A stretch of 64,000 nt of DNA from positions 3,669,001 through 3,733,000 of the forward strand of contig NZ_CP027773.1 of the NCBI RefSeq assembly GCF_003019815.1, in the 5' to 3' direction. Source of the DNA: Variovorax sp. PMC12. Lineage in GTDB: Bacteria; Pseudomonadota; Gammaproteobacteria; Burkholderiales; Burkholderiaceae_C. The position numbers and the translations under genes were made by a program. How positions within the stretch are numbered: the stretch's first letter is position 1; each line of letters begins with the position of its first letter. Positions 1 to 9,740 of this stretch are shown here, piece after piece. The notes beneath the pieces were generated by a model. It was not told where the DNA came from and made no database searches. It saw only the letters and a list, made by a program, of their open reading frames with translations.

Positions 1-88
1 TCTCGATGCGATCGGCAATGCCGAGCTCGTGCGCCACGACCATGCACTTGCGGACGAAGGGGGATGCGGGAGAGAAGAAGATTTTCAT
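1..88 (-). CDS. Glutathione S-transferase, N-terminal fragment (cut by window edge)
   Basis: Reading leftward from an ATG at 88 gives about 29 codons beginning MKIFFSPASPFVRKC and running off the left edge. This is the thioredoxin-fold start of a glutathione transferase: beta strand, then the S-P-F-V-R segment that holds the catalytic or glutathione-contacting residue in many bacterial GSTs. It lies 19 bp downstream of the flavoprotein gene on the same strand, so it is probably the last visible gene of the leftward operon. A GST here could conjugate or isomerise an intermediate of the pathway, but the substrate cannot be told from this fragment. Confidence 0.72.
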   Translation of the reverse strand, partial: MKIFFSPASPFVRKCMVVAHELGIADRIE

Positions 89-107
89 GACGAGGTGCTG
101 TTGTCTT

Positions 108-1832
108 TCAATGGTGTTCGGCGGCGGAGCCGTGTGCCAGGTGCATGCCCGCCACCCAGCCGAAGGTTAGCGCGGGTCCGAGCGTGATGCCCGGCGCAGG
201 GTACTCACCACCCATCACGGAGTGCATGTCGTTCCCGGCCACGTACAGGCCAGCGATGGGCTCGCCCTGCGCATCGAGCGCCCGCGCGTTGCCGTCGGCG
301 CGGATGCCCAGCGCGGTGCCGATGTCGCCGGGGTACACCTTCACGGCATAGAACGGCGCCTGATTCACCGGCGCGAGGCAGGCATTGGGTTGATGCTCCG
401 GATCGCCGAGGTAGCGGTTGTAGGCATCGCTGCCCTTGCCGAACACCGGGTCCTGGCCCTGCGCGGCAAGCGGGTTGAACCTGGCGACGGTTCGCGCCAG
501 CCCGGCCGGGTCCACGCCCGCCTGCTGCGCGAGCGCTTCGAGCGTGTCTGCGCGATGGAGATAGCCGGCGCGCACCAGATGCTCGCGCGGACGACCGCCG
601 GGCAACGCAAGGCCCAGGCCCCACTTCTCCATGAACGCGCTGTCGCACACCAGCAGCGCCGGAATGCTCGCGGCCTTGGCGTTCGCACGGTACATGCCGC
701 GCACGAACTCGTGGTACGAGGTCGATTCATTGACGAAGCGCTCGCCGCGCGCATCGACCGCGATCAGCCCCGGCTTGGCGCGGTCCCACACCAGGTGCGG
801 GTACCGCAGCACGCTGCCGTCAGGGCGCGTGAGCAACGAGACGGGCGCCCACAGCGCCGGCCCCGCGTGGCCCGTGCCGAGCACGCCGCCGGCCTGCTGC
901 GCCATCGCAATGCCTTCGCCCGCATTGTCTTGCGGCGACATCGAGTACGGCCCGGTGGGTGCCGGATAGTGCTGGCCGCGCATGGCTGCGTTCCACGGAA
1001 AGCCGCCGGTGGCGATGACCACGCCGCGCCGCGCGTGCACCGTCAGTTCCTTGCCGTCGCGGCGCAGTCGCACGCCGGTGACCGCGCCTGTCGCGTCTTT
1101 CTCCAGCCCCAGCGCCGGCGTGTTCAGCCAGAACGGAATGCCCTTCTTCAGCACGCTGTGAAAAAGCCGGGCAGCCAGCGCATTGCCGAGCAGCAGCCGC
1201 GTGCCGCGGTGGTGGCCGCTCAGGCGGTCGCCGAAGTAGCGCAGCACCATCTTCACCCCATGCTTCCACGACGCGAACGAACGCCAGACCGCAAGCAGGT
1301 GCTTCACGTCGGTCATGTTGACCATCATGCCGCCGAGCACGCAGAACTCGGGCAGCGGGTCGCGCAGCGTCTTGAAGTGCGGACCGAGCAGCCGGCCGTC
1401 GAACTCGATGGGATCGAGCGAGCGGCCGCCCATCGCGGCGCCTTCGCGGTCGGGGTAGTAGTCGGGCGAGTAGGTGCGCGCGGCGAGCTGCACGTCGGTG
1501 CGCTCGCGCAGGTAGCGCAGCGCGAGCGGGCCGGCGTCGAGGAATGCGTGGCGCAGATCTTCGTCGCCGGCCGCGCCCACGGTGTTCTGCAGGTAGGTCC
1601 AGGCCTTGCCGCGCGTGTCGGGATGGCCGGCCGCCTCGGCTTGGTCGTTCAGCGGCACCCACACGGCGCCGCCCGAGATGGCCGTCGATCCGCCGATGCG
1701 GTCGGTCTTCTCGACCACCAGCACGTCGAGGCCTTCGAGGCTGGCGGTGAGCGCGGCGGAAAGGCCGCCCGCGCCACTGCCGACGACGACCACGTCGTAC
1801 GCGGTCTTTTCCTGTTGTTGCTGCCGTGCCAT
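108..1832 (-). CDS. FAD-dependent oxidoreductase, 3-ketosteroid dehydrogenase/fumarate reductase flavoprotein type
   Basis: A 574-residue flavoprotein. Residues 13-23 carry the dinucleotide fold (VVVVGSGAGG), followed by an E-K motif and a GGST segment that binds FAD. The C-terminus has the block around GGEYPAPGITLGPALTFG, which resembles the end of 3-ketosteroid-delta-1-dehydrogenases, including the tyrosine-proline pair that lies near substrate in that family. Such enzymes introduce or remove C=C bonds next to a carbonyl. The start overlaps the stop of the upstream SDR by one base (TGATG), indicating translational coupling. The substrate is unknown. Family assignment is strong; steroid specificity is not claimed. 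Confidence 0.88.
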   Translation of the reverse strand: MARQQQQEKTAYDVVVVGSGAGGLSAALTASLEGLDVLVVEKTDRIGGSTAISGGAVWVPLNDQAEAAGHPDTRGKAWTYLQNTVGAAGDEDLRHAFLDAGPLALRYLRERTDVQLAARTYSPDYYPDREGAAMGGRSLDPIEFDGRLLGPHFKTLRDPLPEFCVLGGMMVNMTDVKHLLAVWRSFASWKHGVKMVLRYFGDRLSGHHRGTRLLLGNALAARLFHSVLKKGIPFWLNTPALGLEKDATGAVTGVRLRRDGKELTVHARRGVVIATGGFPWNAAMRGQHYPAPTGPYSMSPQDNAGEGIAMAQQAGGVLGTGHAGPALWAPVSLLTRPDGSVLRYPHLVWDRAKPGLIAVDARGERFVNESTSYHEFVRGMYRANAKAASIPALLVCDSAFMEKWGLGLALPGGRPREHLVRAGYLHRADTLEALAQQAGVDPAGLARTVARFNPLAAQGQDPVFGKGSDAYNRYLGDPEHQPNACLAPVNQAPFYAVKVYPGDIGTALGIRADGNARALDAQGEPIAGLYVAGNDMHSVMGGEYPAPGITLGPALTFGWVAGMHLAHGSAAEHH

Positions 1833-2575
1833 CAGGACCCCGACCCGCCGAGCGACTTGCCGCCGTCAACGAACAGCACCTGCCCGGTAACGAAGCAGGT
1901 CGCCGGCGACGCGAAGAAGGCCACCGCGTGCGCGATGTCCTCGGGCCGTCCCGCCGCGCCGGTGGGCTGCAGCGCAAGCTGCGCGGCCAGGCGTTCGGGC
2001 GACAGCGCGCGCAGCAGCGGCGTGTCGATCAGCCCCGGCGCGATGGCGTTGACCATGATGCCGCGCGGCGCAAGCTCCATCGCGCTGGCGCGCGTGTAGC
2101 CGACCAGTGCCGCCTTCGAGGCCACGTAGTGCGCGTGGTTTTTCGCGCCCAGGTAGGCACGCGATGCGATGTTGACGATGCGCGCGCCGTCCGCCATCTT
2201 GCGCGCGGCCTCTTGCGTGAGTGTGGCCACGGCCAGCAGGTTCACTTCGTACATGCGGCGGAAGTCCGCCGAGGTCACGTCGAGGAAGGCTCGCTCGTCG
2301 AAGATGCCTGCGTTGTTGACCAGCGCGGTGAGCGGCGGCAGCTGCTGCACCATCGCGCGCACGGCGGCTTCGTCGGTGAGGTCGATGGCGCGGCATTCCA
2401 CGTCGAGGCCCGCGCTGCGCAGCACCTGCGTTTCGCGCTCGGCAAGCTCGCCGTTGTAGTCGGCCATGACCACGCGCCAGCCGCCCTGCGCCATGCGCTC
2501 GACGATGGCGCGGCCCATGCCGCTGGCGCCGCCCGTCACCAGGACGAGCGGCTTCTCTGTACTGCTGTTATTCAT
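1832..2575 (-). CDS. Short-chain dehydrogenase/reductase (SDR)
   Basis: A 247-residue classical SDR, the usual length of the family. Residues 14-21 are the cofactor-binding TGGASGMG; NNAG follows at about residue 90, the catalytic serine lies in NIAS, and YVASK gives the Tyr-Lys pair. The D-Y after the second strand is more typical of NAD than NADP preference, which is inference. It is the third SDR of the leftward operon, 24 bp after the previous SDR and overlapping the flavoprotein start. A role in oxidising an alcohol or reducing a keto intermediate of the imported compound is likely; the exact substrate is unknown. Confidence 0.88.
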   Translation of the reverse strand: MNNSSTEKPLVLVTGGASGMGRAIVERMAQGGWRVVMADYNGELAERETQVLRSAGLDVECRAIDLTDEAAVRAMVQQLPPLTALVNNAGIFDERAFLDVTSADFRRMYEVNLLAVATLTQEAARKMADGARIVNIASRAYLGAKNHAHYVASKAALVGYTRASAMELAPRGIMVNAIAPGLIDTPLLRALSPERLAAQLALQPTGAAGRPEDIAHAVAFFASPATCFVTGQVLFVDGGKSLGGSGS

Positions 2576-2599
2576 GATTGTTCCGATGTGCGGCGGTGC

Positions 2600-3349
2600 T
2601 CAGACCGCCAGGTAGCCGCCATCGACCGGCAGCACCACGCCATTGACGTAGCTGGCCATCGAGGACGCAAGAAAGACGACCGGCCCGGCGATCTCGTCGG
2701 CCTCGCCGTGGCGCTTGATGGGCACGCGGCTCATGTACCAGTCGGTGCCGTGTTCGGTCTCGCGCTGGCCGGCCGTCATGTCCGTGACCATGAGGCCCGG
2801 CGCCACCGCGTTCACGCGCACGCCGTAAGGCGCCAGGTCACGCGCCAGCACCTGCGTGAGCGAACGCACGCCGCCCTTGGCCACCACATAGCCGGCCGAC
2901 GAGATGCCCGCACCGAAGGCCACGATGGACGACAGGTTCACGATGCTGCCCTGCGTGCGCTTGAGCGCCGGCACGAATGCCTGCGTGACGTTGAACACGC
3001 CCTGCAGGTTGACCGACATGACGCGGTCCCAGGCTTCGCGCGCACCGGGCTCGTCGAACTTCGAGCGCGCGGAGATGCCCGCGTTGTTGACCAGCACGTC
3101 GATGTCGCCGTGCGACGCCGCGACGCGCACCGCGAGCGCATCGACCGCCGCCGCATCGCTCACGTCGACGCTCTCGGCATCGGCGCGGCCGCCGGCTTCG
3201 CGGATCGATGCGGCCACCTTTTGCGCGACTTCGAGGTCGCGGTCCACCACCAGCACATGCGCGCCTTCGGCCGCCATGCGGCGCGCGATGGCTTCGCCCA
3301 GGCCGCGCGCGGCGCCGGTGACCAGCGAGAGTTTGTCTTTGAGGAGCAT
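2600..3349 (-). CDS. Short-chain dehydrogenase/reductase (SDR)
   Basis: A 249-residue classical SDR with TGAARGLG near the start, the acidic D-R-D after the second beta strand suggesting NAD(H), NNAGIS, catalytic Ser in NLSS and the YVVAK active-site motif. It follows livF by 24 bp in the same leftward operon. The pair of adjacent SDRs (this one and 1832-2575) share family motifs but differ clearly in sequence, so they look like sequential steps or different stereospecificities rather than a recent duplication. Substrate unknown. Confidence 0.88.
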   Translation of the reverse strand: MLLKDKLSLVTGAARGLGEAIARRMAAEGAHVLVVDRDLEVAQKVAASIREAGGRADAESVDVSDAAAVDALAVRVAASHGDIDVLVNNAGISARSKFDEPGAREAWDRVMSVNLQGVFNVTQAFVPALKRTQGSIVNLSSIVAFGAGISSAGYVVAKGGVRSLTQVLARDLAPYGVRVNAVAPGLMVTDMTAGQRETEHGTDWYMSRVPIKRHGEADEIAGPVVFLASSMASYVNGVVLPVDGGYLAV

Positions 3350-3373
3350 GAACTTTCTTTCTGGGAAGCGGCG

Positions 3374-4085
<712 letters not shown>

Positions 4086-4093
<8 letters not shown>

Positions 4094-4862
4094 GCGCGGC
4101 TCCTTTTCCACTTCCTTTGCCAAGATAGGCCTCGATCACGCGCGCATTGCTGCCGATTTCCGCGGGCGTGCCTTCCGCGATCTTTTCGCCGAAGGCCATG
4201 ACGGTGATGCGGTCCGAAATCGACATCACCAGCTGCATCACATGTTCGACCAGCAGCACGGTGATGCCGTCGCGCGCCACCAGTTCCTTGAGCAGCCGGT
4301 CGAGGCTTTCGATCTCGCGGTTGCGCAGGCCGGCCGCGGGCTCGTCGAGCAGCAGCAGCTTGGGCTTGATGGCGAGCGCGCGCGCCAGCTCCAGCAGCTT
4401 CTGGCGGCCGAAGTCGAGGTCGCGCGCCGGCTGGTGACGCTCGTCGGCCAGGCCGACGCGCTCCAGCAGATGCATCGCGAAGTCTTCGGTCTCGCGGTCG
4501 GGACGGCGCAGCAGCCTGCCCAGCGTGGCGGCGCCGCGCGAGTGCGTGCCTAGCAGCACGTTTTCGAGCACCGACAGTTCAGCGAACAGCTCCAGGTTCT
4601 GGAAGGTGCGCGCGATGCCAAGAGAGGCCATGCGGTGCGGCGACACGCTGGTGAGCTCGCGGCCTTCGAAGGTCACGCTGCCGCTGCTGGGCGTGTAGAA
4701 ACGCGAGATGCAGTTGAAGGTGGTCGACTTGCCCGCGCCGTTCGGCCCGATGAGCGCATGGATGCGGCCCTGCTCCACCTGGAACGAGAGCCCGTTCACT
4801 GCCTTCAGGCCGCCGAACACCACGCTGATGTCGCGCACGTCGAGGAATGCTGTCGTGTTCAT
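4086..4862 (-). CDS. livG: Branched-chain amino acid-type ABC transporter ATPase, LivG family
   Basis: A 258-residue ATPase. Walker A is GPNGAGKS, Walker B LLLLDEP, and the signature region reads DFGRQKLLELARAL, the degenerate form normal for LivG. The C-terminal part has the extra helix with VIEAYLG that LivG proteins share. It lies 61 bp after livM and overlaps livF. It pairs with LivF to drive the LivHM permease. Confidence 0.92.
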
Positions 4863-4923
4863 TGAATAACCTCCGCGCTGCGCGCTACGGTGCGAGCTTG
4901 CTCGGGGCGGCCCAGCGCGGCGC

Positions 4924-5907
4924 TCATGCGTGCTTCTCCGTTGCGTTCACGGAAGTCGCGCGCTGCGACTTGCGGCGCGCCGCGAAGAGCGACGCCATGC
5001 CCTTGGGCAGGAACATCATGAAGAGCATGAGGATGCCGCCGTAGATGATTTCCTGGTACGACGGCGCCTGCCGCAGCAGCTCCGACGCCAGGCCGAACAC
5101 GATGGCGCCGGCCACCGCGCCGCGCACCGAACCCAGGCCGCCCACCACCACCATCGTGAGGATCAGGATGGTGGTCTGGAAGCCCAGGCTCTCGGGATGG
5201 ATGAAGGAGGTGAACAGCGTGTACATGCCGCCAGCCACGCCCGCGAAGGCGGCCGACAGCACGAAGGCCGTGACCTTCACCGCGCGTGTGTTCACACCCA
5301 TGGCGATGGCCGCCACGTCGCTCTCGCGCACCGCGCGGAACGACGAGCCCAGCCGAGAGCGCGACAGCGCCACCGTGAGCCACAGCATCAGCGCCGCGAT
5401 GGCCACCACGAAGGGGTATGCCTGCAGGTCGTTGAGCAGCTGGTGGCCGCCGAGCGAGGCCGGCTTCATCTGCAGGCCGTTGGAGCCGTTGGTCACCGAT
5501 TCCCAGTTCAGGAACACCCACTGCATCGCCTCGCCGAAGGCGAAGGTGGCCAGCGCCAGGTAGATGTCGCGCATGCGCAGCGCCAGCAGTCCGATCACCC
5601 AGCCCAGCGCGGCCGAAAGCACGGCGCCCGCGAGGATCGACACGAAGAACGGCGGCTGCCACTGGTTGTTGATGAGCCCGGCCGTGTAGATGCCGATGCC
5701 GAAGAAGGCCGCGTGCGACAGCGCGAACTGGCCCGTCTCGCCGATGACCAGGTGCATGCCCAGCGCCAGCACCGAGAACACCATCAGCAGGTTGACCACG
5801 TACAGCACATAGCCGCTGGTGGTGAAGGGCAGCACCGCGAGCACCACGGCCATGCCGAGCAGCACCCCGCGGTCCCACCAAGGGGACGAAACTGTCGAAG
5901 CGCTCAT
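4924..5907 (-). CDS. livM: Branched-chain amino acid-type ABC transporter permease, LivM family
   Basis: A 327-residue integral membrane protein. The reading frame stays open much further upstream, but the ATG at 5907 overlaps the livH stop by four bases (ATGA) and gives the expected LivM length. Successive hydrophobic segments cover most of the protein, with the LivM-type motif around GETGQFALSHAAFFGIG at about residues 60-75 and the cytoplasmic coupling region near VGGLGSVRG. The C-terminal 15 residues are polar. It forms the channel with LivH. Confidence 0.92.
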   Translation of the reverse strand: MSASTVSSPWWDRGVLLGMAVVLAVLPFTTSGYVLYVVNLLMVFSVLALGMHLVIGETGQFALSHAAFFGIGIYTAGLINNQWQPPFFVSILAGAVLSAALGWVIGLLALRMRDIYLALATFAFGEAMQWVFLNWESVTNGSNGLQMKPASLGGHQLLNDLQAYPFVVAIAALMLWLTVALSRSRLGSSFRAVRESDVAAIAMGVNTRAVKVTAFVLSAAFAGVAGGMYTLFTSFIHPESLGFQTTILILTMVVVGGLGSVRGAVAGAIVFGLASELLRQAPSYQEIIYGGILMLFMMFLPKGMASLFAARRKSQRATSVNATEKHA

Positions 5908-6806
5908 ACCTTCTTCACCTGAGGCTTGCCGCCGAGCAGCCCTTGCGGACGCACCAGCAGCACCACCATGATCGCCACGAAGGGCGCGACCACGATGGCG
6001 TTGGACGAAATGAAAAGCCCCACCAGGTTCTCGACGATGCCGATGATGAAGCCGCCGACCACCGCGCCCGGCAGGCTGGTGAAGCCGCCGACGATGGCCG
6101 CCGCGTAGGCCAGGATCGCGATGTGGCCGATGTCGGGCGTGATGAGGATCTTGGGCGTGATCAGCAGCGCCGAGATGGCCGAGATGACACCCGTGAGCGC
6201 CCAGATCTTCATGCGGATGGTGCCGAGCTTCACGCCCACGATCTGCGCGCCGCGCGGGTTCATGCCCACCGCGCGCATGGCCTGGCCGGTGCGGGTGCGC
6301 GTGAACATCAGGTACAGCAGCACCATCACCACCACCGCCGAGCCGAAGATGGCCAGGTCGAGCAGCGTGAGCGAGGCCTGCCCGATCATGATGGGGTCCT
6401 GCGGCACCAGCGAGGGCAGCGAGCGCGGCGTGTCGCCCAGGCCGGTCTTGCGCACCAGCCCCTTGAGCAGGTACGCGAAGCCGAGCGTGGCAATGACGAG
6501 CTGCACGCCCACGCCGCGCGAGGCGGTCACGCGCTGCATCACCACGCGCTGGAAGGCCGCGGCGAGCAAGGCGGTGACCACGATGCTCGCGAGCACCGCG
6601 GCCCAGTAGGGCCAGCCCCACACCACCAGCGGAAAGAGCGCGGCGTAGCCGCCGGCCATGAAGATTTCGCCTTGCGAGAAGTTCGGCACGTCGGTGGTCT
6701 TGAAGACCATGACGATCGCCACCGCGAGCAGCGCGTAGACGCTGCCGGTGACGATGCCGGACAGCACGCCCTGCTGGACGAACAGCCAGATGTCGGAAAG
6801 ACTCAT
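5904..6806 (-). CDS. livH: Branched-chain amino acid-type ABC transporter permease, LivH family
   Basis: A 300-residue permease with about eight hydrophobic segments. It opens with QQGVLSGIVTGSVYALLA and has the LivH motif DVPNFSQGEIFMAGGY; a GAVVGG loop near residue 250 is characteristic. It is 13 bp after the binding-protein gene and overlaps livM by ATGA, so the transporter genes are translated as a coupled set. It forms the membrane channel with LivM. Confidence 0.92.
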   Translation of the reverse strand: MSLSDIWLFVQQGVLSGIVTGSVYALLAVAIVMVFKTTDVPNFSQGEIFMAGGYAALFPLVVWGWPYWAAVLASIVVTALLAAAFQRVVMQRVTASRGVGVQLVIATLGFAYLLKGLVRKTGLGDTPRSLPSLVPQDPIMIGQASLTLLDLAIFGSAVVVMVLLYLMFTRTRTGQAMRAVGMNPRGAQIVGVKLGTIRMKIWALTGVISAISALLITPKILITPDIGHIAILAYAAAIVGGFTSLPGAVVGGFIIGIVENLVGLFISSNAIVVAPFVAIMVVLLVRPQGLLGGKPQVKKV

Positions 6807-6819
6807 GTCGCGCCGGCCG

Positions 6820-8037
6820 TTAGGGCTTGTACTGCCACACGCTCTTGTAGCTGCCCGGCACCAGCGCCATGTTGCTGCCGTCGAACTTGATGTAGATCGC
6901 CGCTTCCTGCGCCGCGTGGTCCTGCGGGCCGAACTCGATCGGGCCGGCCATCACGCCGGAGTCGAACTTCATCGTCGACAGTGCCGCGAGCACCTTCTCG
7001 CGCGTCGGGTTGGGGCCGGCCGCCTTCAGTGCGTTGACCACGGCCATCGCGGGCGGAATGCCGTAGGGCATGTAGGCCTGCGGATAGCCCGGCTTGGAGG
7101 CCAGGTCGGGGTAGGAGGCCTTGTACATGTCGTACACCCACTTGAGCTTGGGGCCGCCGGGAACGTCGGCCAGCACTTCCTGGATGTAGACGTTCTTGAA
7201 GGCATCCTTGTTGCCCACGTTCTCCACCAGCTGCTTGAGGTCGGCGGTGGAGTTGACGGCCAGCACGATGGGCTTGTTGAAGCCCAGCTCGAAGGCGCGC
7301 TTGACGATCAGGCTCACCGGCCGTGCATAGGTGGTGAGCAGCAGCACGTCGGGGTTGGCGGCCTTGATCTTCAGCATGGGCGCGGTCACGTCGGTGATGT
7401 TCGGGTTGACCGACTGCACCTGCAGGTCGACGCCGCCCAGGGCCTTGGCCTGCGCCTGGGCCGACTCCAGGTTCCAGCCGCCGTAGGCGTCGTCGTGGTT
7501 GATGTAGCCGATCTTCTTCGCCTTGAGCTGCTCGCTCGCGAACTGCACCATCGAGCCGCCCACCGCATGCTGCGAGATGGAGAACGCGCCGTAGATGTAC
7601 TTCGACGGCGGATACAGCGCGCCGTCGCCCGAGGCGTTGAGCATGACCAGCGGGATCTTCGCGCGCTCGACGTATTCGCGCGCGCCCACCACGGCGGCCG
7701 AGCAGGAGCCGCCGTTGAGCAGGAACACCTGGTCCTGCTCGGTGAGCTTCTTCACCGCGGCCAGCAGGTCGTTGGCGTTGCAGCGGTCGTCTTCCACCAC
7801 GAGCTCGATCTTGCGGCCGTTCACGCCGCCTTCCTTGTTGATCTTGTCGTAGTACATCTTCGCGGCGTTGATGACGTCGAAGCCGTAGTTCATCGACGGG
7901 CCCGACATCGGCGAGAACATGCCGATCTTGATGGTCTTGTCGGTCAGGCCGGGCTCGGCCTGCGCGAGCGCGGCGGGCGCCGTCGCGCAGAGCGCCACGC
8001 CCAGGGCCAGTGCCGAAATCAGGAAGTTCTTTTTCAT
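6820..8037 (-). CDS. Liv/HAAT-type ABC transporter periplasmic substrate-binding protein
   Basis: From the ATG at 8037 the protein is about 405 residues and begins with a clear signal peptide (MKKNF, hydrophobic stretch, cleavage near ALAQA). An ATG six codons upstream is possible but adds RRQL ahead of the normal signal. The mature part follows the type I periplasmic-binding fold (IKIGMFSPMSG near the start, then two lobes), as in LivK/AmiC-like proteins that bind amino acids, amides or aromatic acids. It precedes livHMGF and is the specificity component. The linked SDRs and flavoprotein suggest a non-amino-acid ligand, but that is inference. Confidence 0.9.
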   Translation of the reverse strand: MKKNFLISALALGVALCATAPAALAQAEPGLTDKTIKIGMFSPMSGPSMNYGFDVINAAKMYYDKINKEGGVNGRKIELVVEDDRCNANDLLAAVKKLTEQDQVFLLNGGSCSAAVVGAREYVERAKIPLVMLNASGDGALYPPSKYIYGAFSISQHAVGGSMVQFASEQLKAKKIGYINHDDAYGGWNLESAQAQAKALGGVDLQVQSVNPNITDVTAPMLKIKAANPDVLLLTTYARPVSLIVKRAFELGFNKPIVLAVNSTADLKQLVENVGNKDAFKNVYIQEVLADVPGGPKLKWVYDMYKASYPDLASKPGYPQAYMPYGIPPAMAVVNALKAAGPNPTREKVLAALSTMKFDSGVMAGPIEFGPQDHAAQEAAIYIKFDGSNMALVPGSYKSVWQYKP

Positions 8038-8082
8038 GAGCTGTCTCCGTTGCAATGAAAGGGTGAAAGACCTGCGCGGCCG

Positions 8083-8862
8083 TCACTGCATGCGGTAGCC
8101 GCCGTTGACGTCGATCACGTTGCCGGTGATGTACGCCGCCTGCTCCGACACCAGGTAGTCGACCGCGCCGGCCACGTCGTCCACCGTGCCGATGCGCCCG
8201 AGCGGGATGCTGGCGGCGGCCGCGTCGAGCGCGCCGCTGCTGCGCACGGTGCCGCGCAGCATGTCGGTGTCGATCAGCCCGGGGGCCACCGAATTGACCG
8301 TGACGCCCAGGTGCGCCGATTCGCGCGCCATCGCCTTCGTGAGGCCGAGCACCGCCGACTTGGCGCCGATGTAGGTGGCGCTGGAGCGGTAGCCCCCCAG
8401 CTGCGCCGCCACCGAGCCGAAGGTGACGATTCGGCCGTGCGCCACGGGCGCCGCTTCGCGCCGGCGCAGGTAGGCGCGCCCGCACAGGAACACGCTGCGC
8501 GCGTTGACGGCGAAGGTGCGCTCCCAGTCTTCGAGCGTGGTGTCCTTGATGGGCGAACGCTCGCCGCCGGGCATCAGCAGGATGCCGGCCACGCAGACTA
8601 TTGCGGCCACCGGGCCGAGCATGCTCTCGATGTCGTCGAACGCGGCTTCGACGGCGGCTTCCTGGCTCACGTCGAACTGGCGGAAGTGGTGGCCCTCGCC
8701 GAGCGACCGGGCCACGGCGCGGGCGTTGTCGCCGTCGATGTCGGCCACCACGACGCGAAAGCCGCTGGCCGCGAGGCGGCGGCACACGGCCTCGCCGATG
8801 CCGCGGCCGCCGCCGGTCACGAGGGCCAGCCGGCCGTGAGGTTGTGCATGATGTTCCGACAT
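8083..8862 (-). CDS. Short-chain dehydrogenase/reductase, first gene of the catabolic operon
   Basis: A 259-residue SDR starting at the ATG at 8862 (MSEHHAQPHG); a longer form starting further upstream would run into the promoter region. It has TGGGRGIG, an acidic D-I-D after the second strand and the YIGAK active site. The usual NNAG is replaced by VCVAG, which removes the asparagines that normally stabilise the central sheet. This is an unusual substitution, though not one that abolishes catalysis by itself. It is 45 bp ahead of the binding-protein gene and divergent from the GntR gene. Confidence 0.86.
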   Translation of the reverse strand: MSEHHAQPHGRLALVTGGGRGIGEAVCRRLAASGFRVVVADIDGDNARAVARSLGEGHHFRQFDVSQEAAVEAAFDDIESMLGPVAAIVCVAGILLMPGGERSPIKDTTLEDWERTFAVNARSVFLCGRAYLRRREAAPVAHGRIVTFGSVAAQLGGYRSSATYIGAKSAVLGLTKAMARESAHLGVTVNSVAPGLIDTDMLRGTVRSSGALDAAAASIPLGRIGTVDDVAGAVDYLVSEQAAYITGNVIDVNGGYRMQ

Positions 8863-8920
8863 GGGCTGCAAGGTCTCCGGGCCGCTTCGAGGCGGCATGA
8901 AAGTTGATCGAGGGCCGCAT

Positions 8921-8933
8921 TGTGTATACATGA
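8921..8933. promoter_or_regulatory. Candidate GntR operator, box 1
   Basis: TGTGTATACATGA contains the 8-bp palindrome TGTATACA (8923-8930). FCD-type GntR regulators often bind short palindromes with a TATAC core. It lies about 60 bp upstream of the SDR start at 8862 and is matched by a second GTATAC copy near the regulator gene. Confidence 0.5.
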
Positions 8934-8993
8934 ACACTTTTCGAAGCCCTCGTTTTCCCTGATATCACGCCTTATTTCTGACTTTCACTGGCA

Positions 8994-9005
8994 TCATGTA
9001 TACCT
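8994..9005. promoter_or_regulatory. Candidate GntR operator, box 2
   Basis: ATGTATAC (8996-9003) repeats the GTATAC core of box 1, 74 bp away. It ends only five bases before the regulator ATG at 9009, in the place where a ribosome-binding site would be expected, and no Shine-Dalgarno sequence is visible. This suggests autoregulation close to the transcription start and possibly a very short leader. Confidence 0.45.
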
Positions 9006-9008
9006 GAC

Positions 9009-9740
9009 ATGGACACACTCTCCCAACAAGTCACCGAGACGCTGCGCACCTGGATCCTTCACGGCAGGCTGCAGCCGGGCATGCGCGTGGAAGAAGTGCC
9101 GATCGCCGAAACCCTCAAGGTGTCGCGCACGCCGGTGCGCGCCGCGCTGGCTGCGCTGGCGATGGAAGGGCTGATCGACCACCAGCCGAAGAAGGGCTAC
9201 CTTGTGCGCTCGTTCGCGCTCGAGGACATCCTCGCGGCCTACGAGGTGCGCTCGGTGCTGGAGGGGCTGGCCTGCAGGCGCTTCGCCGCGCTGGGCGTGG
9301 ACGAGCCGACCGCCGCGCTGTTGCAGGAGTGCCTGCGCGAAGGCGACGAAATACTTGCGAAGGGAAAGCTGCTGGCCGAAGACCTCGCGCCCTACCAGCA
9401 GATGAATGTGCGGCTGCACAACGCGCTGATGCATGGTGCGGGCAACCAGTGGATCGTGCGCTTCGGCGCGCAGGCGCAGGCGGTGCCGTTCGCCTCGGAC
9501 CGCATCATGCTGTGGCACGACCACGGCGTGATCCTGCGCTCGCACGACGACCACCACCGCATCGTGCAGGCCGTGATTTCAGGCGACGCCGCTCGCGCGG
9601 AGCAGCTGATGCGCGAGCATGTGTACTACGCAGGCATCCTGCTGCGCGACAACTACCAGCGGCTGCTGGGCGAGCGCAGCCGCGACGGGCTGCAGCAGGC
9701 CGCGCTCACGGGCGAGTCGTCGCCGTCCACGGCTTCCTGA
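9009..9740 (+). CDS. GntR family transcriptional regulator with FCD domain
   Basis: A 243-residue regulator. Residues 5-70 form the winged helix-turn-helix (GRLQPGMRVEE, then VSRTPVRAAL, the classic GntR recognition helix). Residues 80-225 form an all-helical FCD domain with the spaced aspartate and histidines (HNALMHGAG, DHHRIVQAV, REHVYYAG) that usually bind a metal and an organic acid effector. It is divergent from the ten-gene operon ending at position 1 and probably controls it; two GTATAC palindromes lie between them. Its 3' end overlaps the convergent thioesterase gene by 35 bp. Confidence 0.92.
   Translation: MDTLSQQVTETLRTWILHGRLQPGMRVEEVPIAETLKVSRTPVRAALAALAMEGLIDHQPKKGYLVRSFALEDILAAYEVRSVLEGLACRRFAALGVDEPTAALLQECLREGDEILAKGKLLAEDLAPYQQMNVRLHNALMHGAGNQWIVRFGAQAQAVPFASDRIMLWHDHGVILRSHDDHHRIVQAVISGDAARAEQLMREHVYYAGILLRDNYQRLLGERSRDGLQQAALTGESSPSTAS

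Noticed and set aside
222..2099. Long open frame opposite the flavoprotein and SDR genes
   Set aside because: It is antisense to well-recognised flavoprotein and SDR genes, has histidine/arginine-rich low-complexity translation and no family features; high-GC codon bias explains it.
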